Shown here piece after piece: positions 1 to 7,471 of a stretch of DNA of 14,466 bases (its first letter is position 1; each line of letters opens with the position of its first letter). A model generated the notes under the pieces. It was not told the origin of the DNA. It ran no database searches and worked only from the letters and a program-made list of their open reading frames with translations. Made by a program: the position numbers and the translations under genes. The stretch is from Candidatus Moranbacteria bacterium UBA2206 (GTDB taxonomy: Bacteria; Patescibacteriota; Minisyncoccia; Moranbacterales; UBA2206), in contig DCUU01000069.1 of assembly GCA_002328565.1 (NCBI GenBank), forward strand, positions 1 through 14,466. The letters are read 5' to 3'.

Positions 1-31
1 TTACCTTCTGGGAAAAACTATTTAAAATAAA

Positions 32-1822
32 TTATTTTGCTTTTCTGCCAGCTTTGATGCGATCATTTTCAGTTAGAAATTGTTTTCGCAATCTTACTGA
101 AACTGGAGTAACTTCAAGATATTCATCTTCAGTCATAACTTCCAAACCTTTTTCAATGTCCAGCACCATTGGCGGAACAAGTTGAATGGCTTCATCGGCG
201 CCAGAGGAGCGCATATTGCTCATTTGTTTGCCTTTGGTTGGATTGACTGACATATCAGTTCCTTTGGAAGAATTTCCGATTACCATTCCTTCATAAACTT
301 CCATTCCTGGACCAACATAGAGCGTGCCTCGTTCTTGTAAGTTTGCCAGAGAAAATCCCAAAACTTTTCCGGTTGCCATAGAAATCATTGAACCAACTTC
401 GCGTTTCTTTATCTCCCCAGCATAAGGCTGAAAACCAATCACGCGGGAAGAAAAAATTCCTTCGCCTTTGGTGTCTACCACAAACTGTCCACGAAATCCC
501 AAAATTCCCCGAGTTGGTGCTAGGAATAAAAGCCTTGTTTGACTACCATGCATTTGCATATCATTCATAATTCCTTTTCTTTTGCCTAATCTTTCAATCA
601 CAGTGCCAGAAAGTTCGCTTGGAACATCAATGGTCACTTCTTCAAATGGTTCTGATTTCACCCCATCAACATCTTTGATGATAACTTGCGGTTGAGAAAC
701 TTGAATTTCATATCCTTCGCGTCGCATATTTTCCAAAAGGATTGCCACGTGAAGTTCTCCGCGACCAAAAACCGTATAAAATTCAGCAGATGAAAAATCA
801 ATCTTGAGTCCAACATTCACTTCTAATTCTTTTTCTAATCTTTCTCGAATTTGTTTGTTAGTCACAAATTTTCCTTCCCGTCCAGCAAACGGAGAATCGT
901 TCACCATAAAACGCAAAGAAATTGTCGGCTCATCAATCGAGATTGCCGGCAAAGCTTCTTGAGTTTCATTTTCACAAATAGTTTCTCCAATATCAATTTT
1001 TGGAAATCCCGCTACCATCGCAATGTCTCCGGCATAAGCTTCTTGGACTTCCTCTTTGGCGACTCCTTTAAATGTATATAATTTAGTAATACGAGATTTT
1101 TCAACTGTGCCGTCCATTTTTTTCAAAAGATATTCCTTGCCCATCTTGATTGTGCCTTCATGAATTCGTCCTATCGCCAATCTTCCCAAGAAATTATCAT
1201 ATCCCAGATTGAAAGGTTGCATCCGAAGCTCAGCCGATTTGTCAGCTTTGGCCGGTTGAACTTTTTCCAAAATTACATCCAAAAGCGGTTCTAAATTTTT
1301 TGATTCATCGTCCAAATGCGCTTTAGCAATTCCTTCTCGGCCAATGGCATAAATTGTTTCAAAGTCCAACTGTTCGTCTGTGGCTCCAAGGTCCATAAAA
1401 AGTTCATAGACTTGTTCTTGTGCTAAATCAGGGTTGGCGGCTGGTTTGTCAATTTTATTGAGCACCACGATTGGTTTGAGTCCAAGTTCCAAAGATTTTT
1501 TGAGCACAAAACGAGTTTGTGGCATCGGCCCCTCTTGCGCATCCACCACCAAAACAACACTGTCGATTGAGCGAAGCACTCGCTCCACTTCCGAACCGAA
1601 ATCAGCATGCCCTGGGGTGTCCACGATATTTATCTTTGTATTCTTATATATAACTGAAGTATTTTTGGCGTAAATGGTAATTCCGCGTTCTTGTTCCAAC
1701 GCGTTGTTATCCATCGACACATTTTCATCGCTCACCATTCCGGTTTGGCGCATAATTGCATCAGTTAGAGTTGTTTTGCCATGGTCAACGTGCGCGATAA
1801 TGGCGATGTTTCGAATTTCCAT
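32..1822 (-). CDS. typA: Ribosome-associated translational GTPase TypA/BipA
   Basis: Translation-factor GTPase that binds the ribosome and helps 50S assembly and stress or low-temperature growth in other bacteria (family knowledge). The 596-residue protein shows the P-loop AHVDHGKTT (residues 10-18), the effector-region motif RGITI (46-50), DTPGHADF (68-75) and NKID (122-125). Elongation-factor-like domains II, III and V and the TypA-specific C-terminal domain follow, with RGILGFRGQF typical of the family. Its length is close to the roughly 600-615 residues usual for TypA. The start was placed at the ATG at 1820-1822 because the protein then opens MEIRNIAIIAHVDHGK, as TypA normally does; an in-frame extension to 1900 would run through the promoter and a hairpin. 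It follows the P-type ATPase on the same strand but has its own promoter, so it is probably transcribed separately. Confidence 0.97.
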   Translation of the reverse strand: MEIRNIAIIAHVDHGKTTLTDAIMRQTGMVSDENVSMDNNALEQERGITIYAKNTSVIYKNTKINIVDTPGHADFGSEVERVLRSIDSVVLVVDAQEGPMPQTRFVLKKSLELGLKPIVVLNKIDKPAANPDLAQEQVYELFMDLGATDEQLDFETIYAIGREGIAKAHLDDESKNLEPLLDVILEKVQPAKADKSAELRMQPFNLGYDNFLGRLAIGRIHEGTIKMGKEYLLKKMDGTVEKSRITKLYTFKGVAKEEVQEAYAGDIAMVAGFPKIDIGETICENETQEALPAISIDEPTISLRFMVNDSPFAGREGKFVTNKQIRERLEKELEVNVGLKIDFSSAEFYTVFGRGELHVAILLENMRREGYEIQVSQPQVIIKDVDGVKSEPFEEVTIDVPSELSGTVIERLGKRKGIMNDMQMHGSQTRLLFLAPTRGILGFRGQFVVDTKGEGIFSSRVIGFQPYAGEIKKREVGSMISMATGKVLGFSLANLQERGTLYVGPGMEVYEGMVIGNSSKGTDMSVNPTKGKQMSNMRSSGADEAIQLVPPMVLDIEKGLEVMTEDEYLEVTPVSVRLRKQFLTENDRIKAGRKAK

Positions 1823-1837
1823 AAAATTATACTTTAA

Positions 1838-1866
1838 TAAAAAATAAAAACGCTGATTTAACAGCG
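1838..1866 (-). terminator. Terminator-like hairpin in the typA leader
   Basis: On the minus strand a 5-bp stem CGCTG/CAGCG (arms 1866-1862 and 1855-1851) with a 6-nt loop is followed by a T-rich run broken by one A. It could end transcription coming from the P-type ATPase. It lies downstream of the best typA promoter, so it could equally act as an attenuator of typA. The stem is short. Confidence 0.45.
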
Positions 1867-1890
1867 AAAAGTCAATCGCAACTAATCCAT

Positions 1891-1919
1891 ATATTAGCAC
1901 TAAAAAATTATTCTGTCAA
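1891..1919 (-). promoter_or_regulatory. Promoter upstream of typA
   Basis: Reading the minus strand, a perfect -35 box TTGACA (1919-1914) is followed after 17 bp by TAATAT (1896-1891). This predicts a start of transcription near 1884 and a leader of about 60 nt before typA. A second possible -10 box, TATAAT at 1831-1826, lies only 3 bp before the ATG and would give an essentially leaderless transcript, but no -35 box accompanies it. Confidence 0.6.
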
Positions 1920-1940
1920 AGCACCGTTTATTGGCACTTA

Positions 1941-4598
1941 TTAGTTCATCATTATTCTTCTATATTTTCGCTGAATCATTTTCCTTATCTCTTCCACTAT
2001 GATTATTGAAAAAGCCACCGCGAAAATAATCAGCCAATCTTTGGCGTCAAGAGGAACTGTGCGCAAAACTTTTTGAAAAAATGGATTGTAGATTGCCAAC
2101 ATTTGCAGTCCAATCACAATACCCGTAGCTCCCACTAAAAACTTATTAGAAAAAGGATTGGAGGTAAAAATTGAATTAATTTGTGATCGGCAATTCCAAG
2201 CGTTAAACCATTGGAAAACTGCCAGAGTTGAAAGGGAGATTGTCCAAGCTTTGGATAAATCAACTTGATAATTCAAGCTAAAAAGAAACAACGTTCCAAT
2301 CGCCATCGGGAAGGCCATTGTGAATATTCGCAGTATCATTAATTTGTCGATAAAGGTTGGTTTCTTATGAGCAAATTCTTTTCCTAAAAACTTATCCCCC
2401 TTAGGCTCCATAGCTAAGGACACGTCAAGAAAACCATCCGTCACTAAATTAAGCCAAAGAATTTGAACAGCCAAGATCGGTAAAGGAAAACCTAAAATTA
2501 TTGCTCCAACAATAGTGAGTACTTCTCCAACATTAGTAGAGAATAAGTATAGGATAACTCTTTTTATTGTTTTATAGATATTCCTCCCTTCCTCGATGCC
2601 CGAAACAATACTACCGAAATTATCATCCAACAAAATAATATCCGAGGCTTCCTTAGCAACTTCTGTGCCAATTTTTCCCATGGCCACGCCCACATCCGCC
2701 GAAGTCAAAGATAGGGCGTCATTAACACCATCTCCTGTCATAGCGATTGTTTTGCCCGCTAGTTTATAGGCGTTTATTATTTTCAATTTATGCAGTGGAT
2801 TTGTTCTGGCAAAAACACTCACTCTTTCCAAATTTTGCGACAATTCTTCTACTGACATCCGATCAACATCCACGCCTTCGATAATTTTGTCTCCCGTTTG
2901 AAAAATTCCAATTTCCTTGGCAATCGCCTTAGCAGTAATCCGATAATCTCCAGTTATCATAACAAGTCCTATTTCAGCGGAACGCACTTTTTCAACTGCC
3001 TCCTTAACTTCCTCCCTTGGCAAGTCCTTGATACCTAAAAAACCCACGAAATCAAGTTCCGACAATTCATCCGGAATTTTATAATTCTTAGAAACATTTC
3101 TTACCCCCAGCGCCACAACCCTAAGGCCCCGCGCAGACATTTCCACAAAAACCTTTTTTAATTTTTCTTCTTTTTTTTGATCTAAATTCGAAATATCCAA
3201 AATTTCTTCCGGCGCGCCAACCGCCATCAAAATATGCTTGTTTTTTTCTTGATACAAAATTGTATGATATTTTAGTTTATAATCAAAAGGTTTCTCCTCT
3301 ATTTTTATAAATTCTTTTTGCAAATCTCCGCGGTTAAAACCAATCTTTTGGGAAAAAACTAATGTAGCCGCTTCTGTCGGATCCCCAGATATTTTCCAAA
3401 TTCCTAAATCACTGTCAAAAGCCGAATAAGCACCACTGCAAAGAGCACCGATTTTTCCGGCTAATAATAATTCTGGGTGATTAAGCGGTTCAATTATTTT
3501 TCCATTTAATTCTATTTCCCCCTTAGGTTCATATCCCACACCTCTCACTAAGAAATTTTTTCCTCCAACATACACTTCTTCAACGGTAAGTTCATTTTTA
3601 GTTATAGTACCAGTTTTGTCAGTAGCGATTACATTTATCTGGCCCAGCGCTTCTACAGCTTGAAGTTTTTTCACTAAAACATTATGCTTACCCATTCGCC
3701 AAACTCCAGCCGCCAAAACCAAAGTCACCACAATCGGCAATCCTTCGGGAATAATGGAAACTGAAACAGCTACAATTGTTATGAATATTTCTTTTATCGG
3801 ATGACCATAAACCACACCTATCCCAAAAAGCGCCATCCCAATCAAAAAAACTGAGAATATTATAAATCGAGAAAGTCGGCGGATATTTTTTTTGAGTGGC
3901 AAGTCCTCATCGATACCGGAAATTTTAGTGGCAATCCCGCCTATGATTGTATCACTTCCGATTGCTGTCACAATCGCCTTACCACTTCCGAAAACAACAC
4001 TGGTTCCCTTAAAAACCATATTCTTTTGATCGGAAATTGCAATATCATCTTTTTTTATAGACGTAGAAATTTTGAATTTCGGATTGGATTCCCCCGTAAG
4101 AGCAGCTTCGTCAACTTGCAAAGATTCACTGTAAAAAATTCTTGCATCTGCTGGAATTTTTTCTCCTTCGCGCAAAACAATCACATCCCCAAGAGTAATT
4201 TCTTCTTCGCTAATAATATATTCTTCTTCATCACGAATAACCGAAGCGTTTGATTTGATAAAATTTCTAAGGGCTAAAAAAATGTTTCTGGCTTTTCCTT
4301 CTTGAATAGTTCCAACTATGGCATTAAAAAAAAGCACTGAAAAAATAACTAATCCGTCCATGCGCTCCCCTGCCAAAAAAACAGCGGTGGCCGATATAAG
4401 TAAAATAAAAATAAGCGGGCTTTGAAATTGGCGAAAAAATATCAACGCCGTGCTATCTGTCTTAGTTTCAGGCAATTTATTCGGTCCGTAGTGCAAAAGA
4501 CGTTCTTGGGCTTCTTTTTTTCCCAAGCCATGATCGCTTGTTTCTAAGTTTTGATAGATTGTTTCTAGTTCTTTATTATAATAATTTTCTTTTTCCAT
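1941..4598 (-). CDS. P-type cation ATPase, P2 (Ca2+-ATPase-like) subfamily
   Basis: Membrane pump that moves a cation using ATP through a phospho-aspartate intermediate. The 885-residue protein has an N-terminal cation-ATPase domain, TGES (168-171) in the actuator domain, PEGLP (284-288) in transmembrane helix 4, the phosphorylation motif DKTGT (Asp327), a nucleotide-binding domain with GDPTEA (405-410) and GAPEE (461-465), TGD (549-551) and the hinge TGDGVND (621-627). Three or four further membrane helices end the protein. The SERCA Ca2+ ligands have counterparts: Glu in PEGLP, Asn689 and Glu692 in NVGEV, and Asn717, Thr720 and Asp721 in NLVTDG. This favours Ca2+ (or Ca2+/Mn2+) export, although Na+ pumps of related families cannot be excluded. 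The start ATG is at 4598. The ICMT-like gene lies 47 nt upstream on the same strand, possibly co-transcribed. Confidence 0.93.
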   Translation of the reverse strand: MEKENYYNKELETIYQNLETSDHGLGKKEAQERLLHYGPNKLPETKTDSTALIFFRQFQSPLIFILLISATAVFLAGERMDGLVIFSVLFFNAIVGTIQEGKARNIFLALRNFIKSNASVIRDEEEYIISEEEITLGDVIVLREGEKIPADARIFYSESLQVDEAALTGESNPKFKISTSIKKDDIAISDQKNMVFKGTSVVFGSGKAIVTAIGSDTIIGGIATKISGIDEDLPLKKNIRRLSRFIIFSVFLIGMALFGIGVVYGHPIKEIFITIVAVSVSIIPEGLPIVVTLVLAAGVWRMGKHNVLVKKLQAVEALGQINVIATDKTGTITKNELTVEEVYVGGKNFLVRGVGYEPKGEIELNGKIIEPLNHPELLLAGKIGALCSGAYSAFDSDLGIWKISGDPTEAATLVFSQKIGFNRGDLQKEFIKIEEKPFDYKLKYHTILYQEKNKHILMAVGAPEEILDISNLDQKKEEKLKKVFVEMSARGLRVVALGVRNVSKNYKIPDELSELDFVGFLGIKDLPREEVKEAVEKVRSAEIGLVMITGDYRITAKAIAKEIGIFQTGDKIIEGVDVDRMSVEELSQNLERVSVFARTNPLHKLKIINAYKLAGKTIAMTGDGVNDALSLTSADVGVAMGKIGTEVAKEASDIILLDDNFGSIVSGIEEGRNIYKTIKRVILYLFSTNVGEVLTIVGAIILGFPLPILAVQILWLNLVTDGFLDVSLAMEPKGDKFLGKEFAHKKPTFIDKLMILRIFTMAFPMAIGTLFLFSLNYQVDLSKAWTISLSTLAVFQWFNAWNCRSQINSIFTSNPFSNKFLVGATGIVIGLQMLAIYNPFFQKVLRTVPLDAKDWLIIFAVAFSIIIVEEIRKMIQRKYRRIMMN

Positions 4599-4645
4599 CT
4601 TTCTATAATAACATAGAATTTTCTAAATGCTAAATTAAAGAAAAA

Positions 4646-5116
4646 TTACCCTGGACCAGAATCTTCTTGCGTTTCAAATTTCGATTTTCTCCCTAAGAAA
4701 AAAGACTTTTCCGCTCTAATCCAAAAAATAACTACTGTGCTAAACCAGACAACAGAAAGAAAAATTCGCAGTTCCGGAAAAATGAAAAAAAATATCCAGC
4801 CTAAAAAAATCAATGTTATGCAAGTCGGATGAACACATTTACCATAAACTCCCAAATGAATCATCCTTCTCATTTCCGAAGCAGAATAGAGTCTAAATTT
4901 TTTCCTTTCCCAAATAGCGCTAGGAATATAATAAATCAGAAAAATAAACAGAGAGATAGCTAAAATAATAGCTATAAAAGAGATATTGATATTTTTTTTA
5001 TAAAGCAAAATTCCGGATGGGATAAAAATAAAAGACAAGGCAATCCCGAAAATTGCAATACTCCACATATAAACATGGGAGATAAATCTTTTTGTCTTTC
5101 CCTTTTTAGTATACAT
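4646..5116 (-). CDS. Small ICMT/PEMT-like integral membrane protein
   Basis: A 156-residue protein with about four hydrophobic segments (near residues 14-38, 45-64, 98-116 and 118-133). The stretch LGVYGKCVHPTCITLIFLGW (88-107) matches the isoprenylcysteine/phospholipid methyltransferase pattern G-x-Y-x-x-x-R/V-H-P, and IRAEK (133-137) resembles the family's R-x-E-E motif after the last helix. The protein stops soon after, with FLGRKSKFETQEDSGPG, where family members usually continue with a conserved tyrosine-rich tail, so enzyme activity is uncertain. An upstream in-frame ATG at 5260 would add 48 residues of odd composition over the divergent promoter region. The ATG at 5116 is preferred and has GGA about 9 nt upstream. 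It precedes the P-type ATPase on the same strand. The methyltransferase assignment rests on motif resemblance only. Confidence 0.55.
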   Translation of the reverse strand: MYTKKGKTKRFISHVYMWSIAIFGIALSFIFIPSGILLYKKNINISFIAIILAISLFIFLIYYIPSAIWERKKFRLYSASEMRRMIHLGVYGKCVHPTCITLIFLGWIFFFIFPELRIFLSVVWFSTVVIFWIRAEKSFFLGRKSKFETQEDSGPG

Positions 5117-5161
5117 ATATTTCCAATAAAAATGTACTACTATTACAAAAAAACAAGCCTT

Positions 5162-5186
5162 ATTCTTTCGGAAAGAATTATCCACA
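5162..5186. promoter_or_regulatory. 17-bp palindrome abutting a DnaA-box-like sequence
   Basis: ATTCTTTC-G-GAAAGAAT (5162-5178) is a perfect palindrome with 8-bp arms in the divergent gap between the ICMT-like gene and the conserved hypothetical gene. It shares its last base with TTATCCACA (5178-5186), which matches the classical DnaA box. The palindrome is a plausible operator for one or both flanking genes. A single DnaA box can occur by chance and does not make an origin. Confidence 0.4.
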
Positions 5187-5196
5187 GTTTTTTGAT

Positions 5197-5225
5197 TTGC
5201 ACATATGTTGATATAATTGTATAAT
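5197..5225 (+). promoter_or_regulatory. Promoter for the conserved hypothetical / gtrA operon
   Basis: A perfect -10 box TATAAT (5220-5225) lies 17 bp downstream of TTGCAC (5197-5202), a weak -35 match. The predicted start of transcription near 5232 leaves a leader of about 54 nt before the ATG at 5286. Confidence 0.5.
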
Positions 5226-5285
5226 TTAAATGTAATACAAATATAAAAATAAATATCCACTCAAAATTTAGTGGAAATAATTAAA

Positions 5286-6011
5286 ATGGAAGAAAAAGAC
5301 GAAAAAACAAACGCAAAGGTCCAGGCTCTTCGCGAAATGATTTATAGCGCCGAAAAAACTTTGCAAGGCGCCAAATCAATGTTACTTCAGCTTGAAGGCA
5401 AAAAGAAAGTTGGACGTAGAAAAAAAATTAGTGATGAGGATGCCGAGGATGGCAGGGTAATCGAAGGCACTTTTGACGGACAAATTATGATTGGTACTGA
5501 CGGCAAGCAATATCCAGTGCCAGCCAACTACGCTTCAAAATCGAAACTTGTCGAAGGAGATATGCTGAAACTCACCATTACTCCTGACGGGTCTTTCATA
5601 TATAAACAAATCGGACCAACGGACAGAAAAAGAGTTATCGGAGTGGCTAATCTTGATGCCGATGGTGACTATTTTGTGGCAGCTGAAGGCAAGGCCTACA
5701 AAATTCTTCTAGCTTCTATCACCTATTTCAAAGTTGAACCAGGCGATGAAGTGACTTTGGTGCTACCAAAAAATATTGACTCTGATTGGGGTTCTATTGA
5801 GAATGTTTTGCAAAAAACTGCTAGTCAGAAAAAAGCGACGCCGACTTATTCACAAAAAAGTATTGATGAGGTTTTGAGAGACGAAAATAAGCTTGAGGAG
5901 AATAAAACTGACGCTCCAACAAACACCAGTGAATCCCTTATGGATGAATGGGCGCCAGATCTTGAAGAACTAAAAAAAGAATTAAATAATAATTTAAATT
6001 CAAACTCTTGA
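5286..6011 (+). CDS. Conserved hypothetical protein (CPR-type), function unknown
   Basis: A 241-residue, highly charged soluble protein without signal peptide or membrane segments. Residues 1-50 are helical and lysine-rich (KKKVGRRKK near 39-47). Residues 56-175 look like a compact beta-rich domain with VIEGTFDGQ, GTDGKQYPVPANYASKSKLVEGD, and ITYFKVEPGDEVTLVLPK. The C-terminal 65 residues are low-complexity and acidic, probably disordered. I recall similar proteins, with the same YPVPANYASKSKLVEGD core, in Parcubacteria genomes annotated as hypothetical; this is memory, not a search. I see no catalytic motif. A GTG at 5271 would add five residues; the ATG at 5286 is preferred because GTGGA lies upstream of it. 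The stop is 5 nt from the gtrA ATG, so both genes are probably one transcript. Confidence 0.8.
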   Translation: MEEKDEKTNAKVQALREMIYSAEKTLQGAKSMLLQLEGKKKVGRRKKISDEDAEDGRVIEGTFDGQIMIGTDGKQYPVPANYASKSKLVEGDMLKLTITPDGSFIYKQIGPTDRKRVIGVANLDADGDYFVAAEGKAYKILLASITYFKVEPGDEVTLVLPKNIDSDWGSIENVLQKTASQKKATPTYSQKSIDEVLRDENKLEENKTDAPTNTSESLMDEWAPDLEELKKELNNNLNSNS

Positions 6012-6016
6012 TTTTT

Positions 6017-6676
6017 ATGAAAACAAAAATACAAGCTATGCCAAAAAAAGATTTTTGGCTCGGAATGTTGTCAGGCCTACTAATTGGTCTTCTTTTTATG
6101 CCAGTGCTCGCCGTAGCCAAGCCCGAACTTTATATTAGACTAAAGATTGCCATTCTTCCTTTTTTCCTAATTGGTACTCCCCTAGGACTGGCTATCGCAC
6201 ATCTTATTGGCAAAAAAATTCCAGTTATTTGGCAACTGGGAAAATTTGGCGTCACTGGAGTTTTGAATGTTTTGGTTGATTTCGGGGTTCTCACAATTTT
6301 GACAATCTATCTTAAGAAATATTTTGCCATCAGCTCCACGGATATTCTCTTGGGTTTTGGTGTCCTAATCGTTACTGCCTACTCTCTATACAAAGCTATA
6401 TCATTTACTATCGCTAATATCAATAGTTATTTCTGGAATAAATATTGGACTTTTGAAGAAAAAAATCAAAAGAAATCCGAGTTTGGTCAATTTTTTGTCG
6501 TGAGTATTATTGGTTTTATCATAAACGTAGCTGTCGCTTCTTTTGTCTTTAACTACATTCACCCAGTTTTCCAGATGAGCCCCGAACAATGGGGACTAAT
6601 CGGCGCAGCCGCCGGATCAATTATCGGCCTTGTCTGGAATTTCCTAGGTTATAAGTTTTTGGTTTTTAAGAAATAA
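6017..6676 (+). CDS. GtrA-family membrane protein with two extra N-terminal helices
   Basis: A 219-residue integral membrane protein with about six hydrophobic segments (near residues 14-34, 42-64, 74-96, 110-134, 157-180 and 192-214). The last four form a GtrA-like domain: KFGVTGVLNVLVDFGVL (76-92), NSYFWNKYWTF (136-146) and NFLGYKFLVF (208-217) are the usual family landmarks. GtrA proteins assist the movement of undecaprenyl-phosphate-linked sugars or other polyisoprenyl glycans across the membrane (family knowledge); the substrate here is unknown. The family is usually 120-160 residues, so the first two helices are an addition. ATG 6017 is chosen over TTG 6008, which would overlap the preceding stop. 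There is no clear Shine-Dalgarno sequence, so translational coupling to the preceding gene is likely. A terminator follows. Confidence 0.88.
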   Translation: MKTKIQAMPKKDFWLGMLSGLLIGLLFMPVLAVAKPELYIRLKIAILPFFLIGTPLGLAIAHLIGKKIPVIWQLGKFGVTGVLNVLVDFGVLTILTIYLKKYFAISSTDILLGFGVLIVTAYSLYKAISFTIANINSYFWNKYWTFEEKNQKKSEFGQFFVVSIIGFIINVAVASFVFNYIHPVFQMSPEQWGLIGAAAGSIIGLVWNFLGYKFLVFKK

Positions 6677-6698
6677 TCCTCTTTTTATACTAATCAGA

Positions 6699-6724
6699 AA
6701 AATCGGCACTTAGCCGGTTTTTTT
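6699..6724. terminator. Bidirectional intrinsic terminator between gtrA and the ABC permease
   Basis: AAAATCGGC-ACTTA-GCCGGTTTT forms a 9-bp stem (one T-G pair) with a 5-nt loop, followed by a run of seven T on the plus strand and preceded by A residues, so it can serve both converging transcripts. It is an exact copy of the terminator at 10080-10105. Confidence 0.85.
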
Positions 6725-6739
6725 GTTTATTGCCAGTAG
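6699..6739 (+). repeat. 41-bp direct repeat, left copy
   Basis: Exact 41-bp copy of 10080-10120. It contains the terminator plus the following TTTGTTTATTGCCAGTAG. The last four codons and stop of the permease gene (minus strand) lie inside it. The sequences diverge at once on both sides (G before and A after here; T before and T after in the right copy). Confidence 0.95.
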
Positions 6740-7467
6740 ATAACTCTTTTTTCAATATTGATAATAAGTCTATTTAAAGAATATCCTATAAAACCAATTA
6801 TAATTATTCCAGAGAATACCATAGGTGTATCCAGTGTTATACTAGAGTCATAAATTAAACGACCTAAACCATAACGAGTACCAATAAACATTTCAGCAAC
6901 AATTACGACGATAAGATTCCAAGAAATTCCTATTTTTATCCCTGCAAAAATAAAAGGCAAAGTTTCAAAAAATGTAATTTTAGTTAAAATTTGAAAATAG
7001 TTAGCCTTTTTAGTTTTAGCCATGATTTTTCGATTAGGCTTGGAACTACGAACTCCACCAATAGTATTTACTAAAATAATAAATCCGCAAGCCCAAGCGC
7101 CCATAGCTATTTTCGAAGCATCGCCAAATCCAAAAAATATCAAAAAAAGCGGAAACATTGCAGTTACTGGAATAGAGCGAAAAAAATCAATAAACCACGA
7201 TAAAGATTCATAAAAATTTTTAAAAACTCCTAAGAATATTCCGAGTGGAACAGAAAATAAAAGCGCGATAAAAAATCCGATTAAAACTCGCCCCAAGGTT
7301 GAAAAAATGTTTTTTAATCCATATTCGGAAAAAATAATTTCTTGCAGGGAAGAAAAAACAGCGGTTATTTTTGGTAGAAATATAGGCTTAATTAAATGAT
7401 TTTGATTGATAAAAAACCATACAGCTAAAAAAAATAACAAAATGGATATTTTATAAAAAAATTTCAT
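6727..7467 (-). CDS. ABC importer permease, SsuC/TauC-like
   Basis: Membrane subunit of an ABC importer of the nitrate/sulfonate/taurine family; the transported compound cannot be read from sequence. The 246-residue protein has about six hydrophobic segments (near 5-22, 60-82, 97-113, 120-137, 178-194 and 215-234). The cytoplasmic coupling loop MAKTKKANYFQILTKITFFE (149-168), followed by TLPFIFAGIKIGISWNLIVVIVAEM, matches the BPD_transp_1 pattern 'lP.i..G.r.....a....v.aEm'. Its length is near the family norm of about 250. It is the last gene of the SBP-ATPase-permease operon, 4 nt after the ATPase stop. The last four codons and the stop (encoding YWQ* and one base-sharing codon) fall in the 41-bp direct repeat, yet the end EKRVIYWQ resembles normal family C-termini. 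Confidence 0.9.
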   Translation of the reverse strand: MKFFYKISILLFFLAVWFFINQNHLIKPIFLPKITAVFSSLQEIIFSEYGLKNIFSTLGRVLIGFFIALLFSVPLGIFLGVFKNFYESLSWFIDFFRSIPVTAMFPLFLIFFGFGDASKIAMGAWACGFIILVNTIGGVRSSKPNRKIMAKTKKANYFQILTKITFFETLPFIFAGIKIGISWNLIVVIVAEMFIGTRYGLGRLIYDSSITLDTPMVFSGIIIIGFIGYSLNRLIINIEKRVIYWQ

Positions 7468-7471
7468 GTAG

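Noticed and set aside
1823..1900. N-terminal extension of TypA by 26 residues
   Set aside because: The extra residues are hydrophobic and unlike the family, and the region contains the promoter and a terminator-like hairpin. TypA normally starts MEIRNIAIIAHVDHGK.
5117..5260. 48-residue upstream extension of the ICMT-like protein
   Set aside because: Unusual composition, overlaps a palindrome, a DnaA-box-like site and the opposite-strand promoter; a better start lies at 5116.
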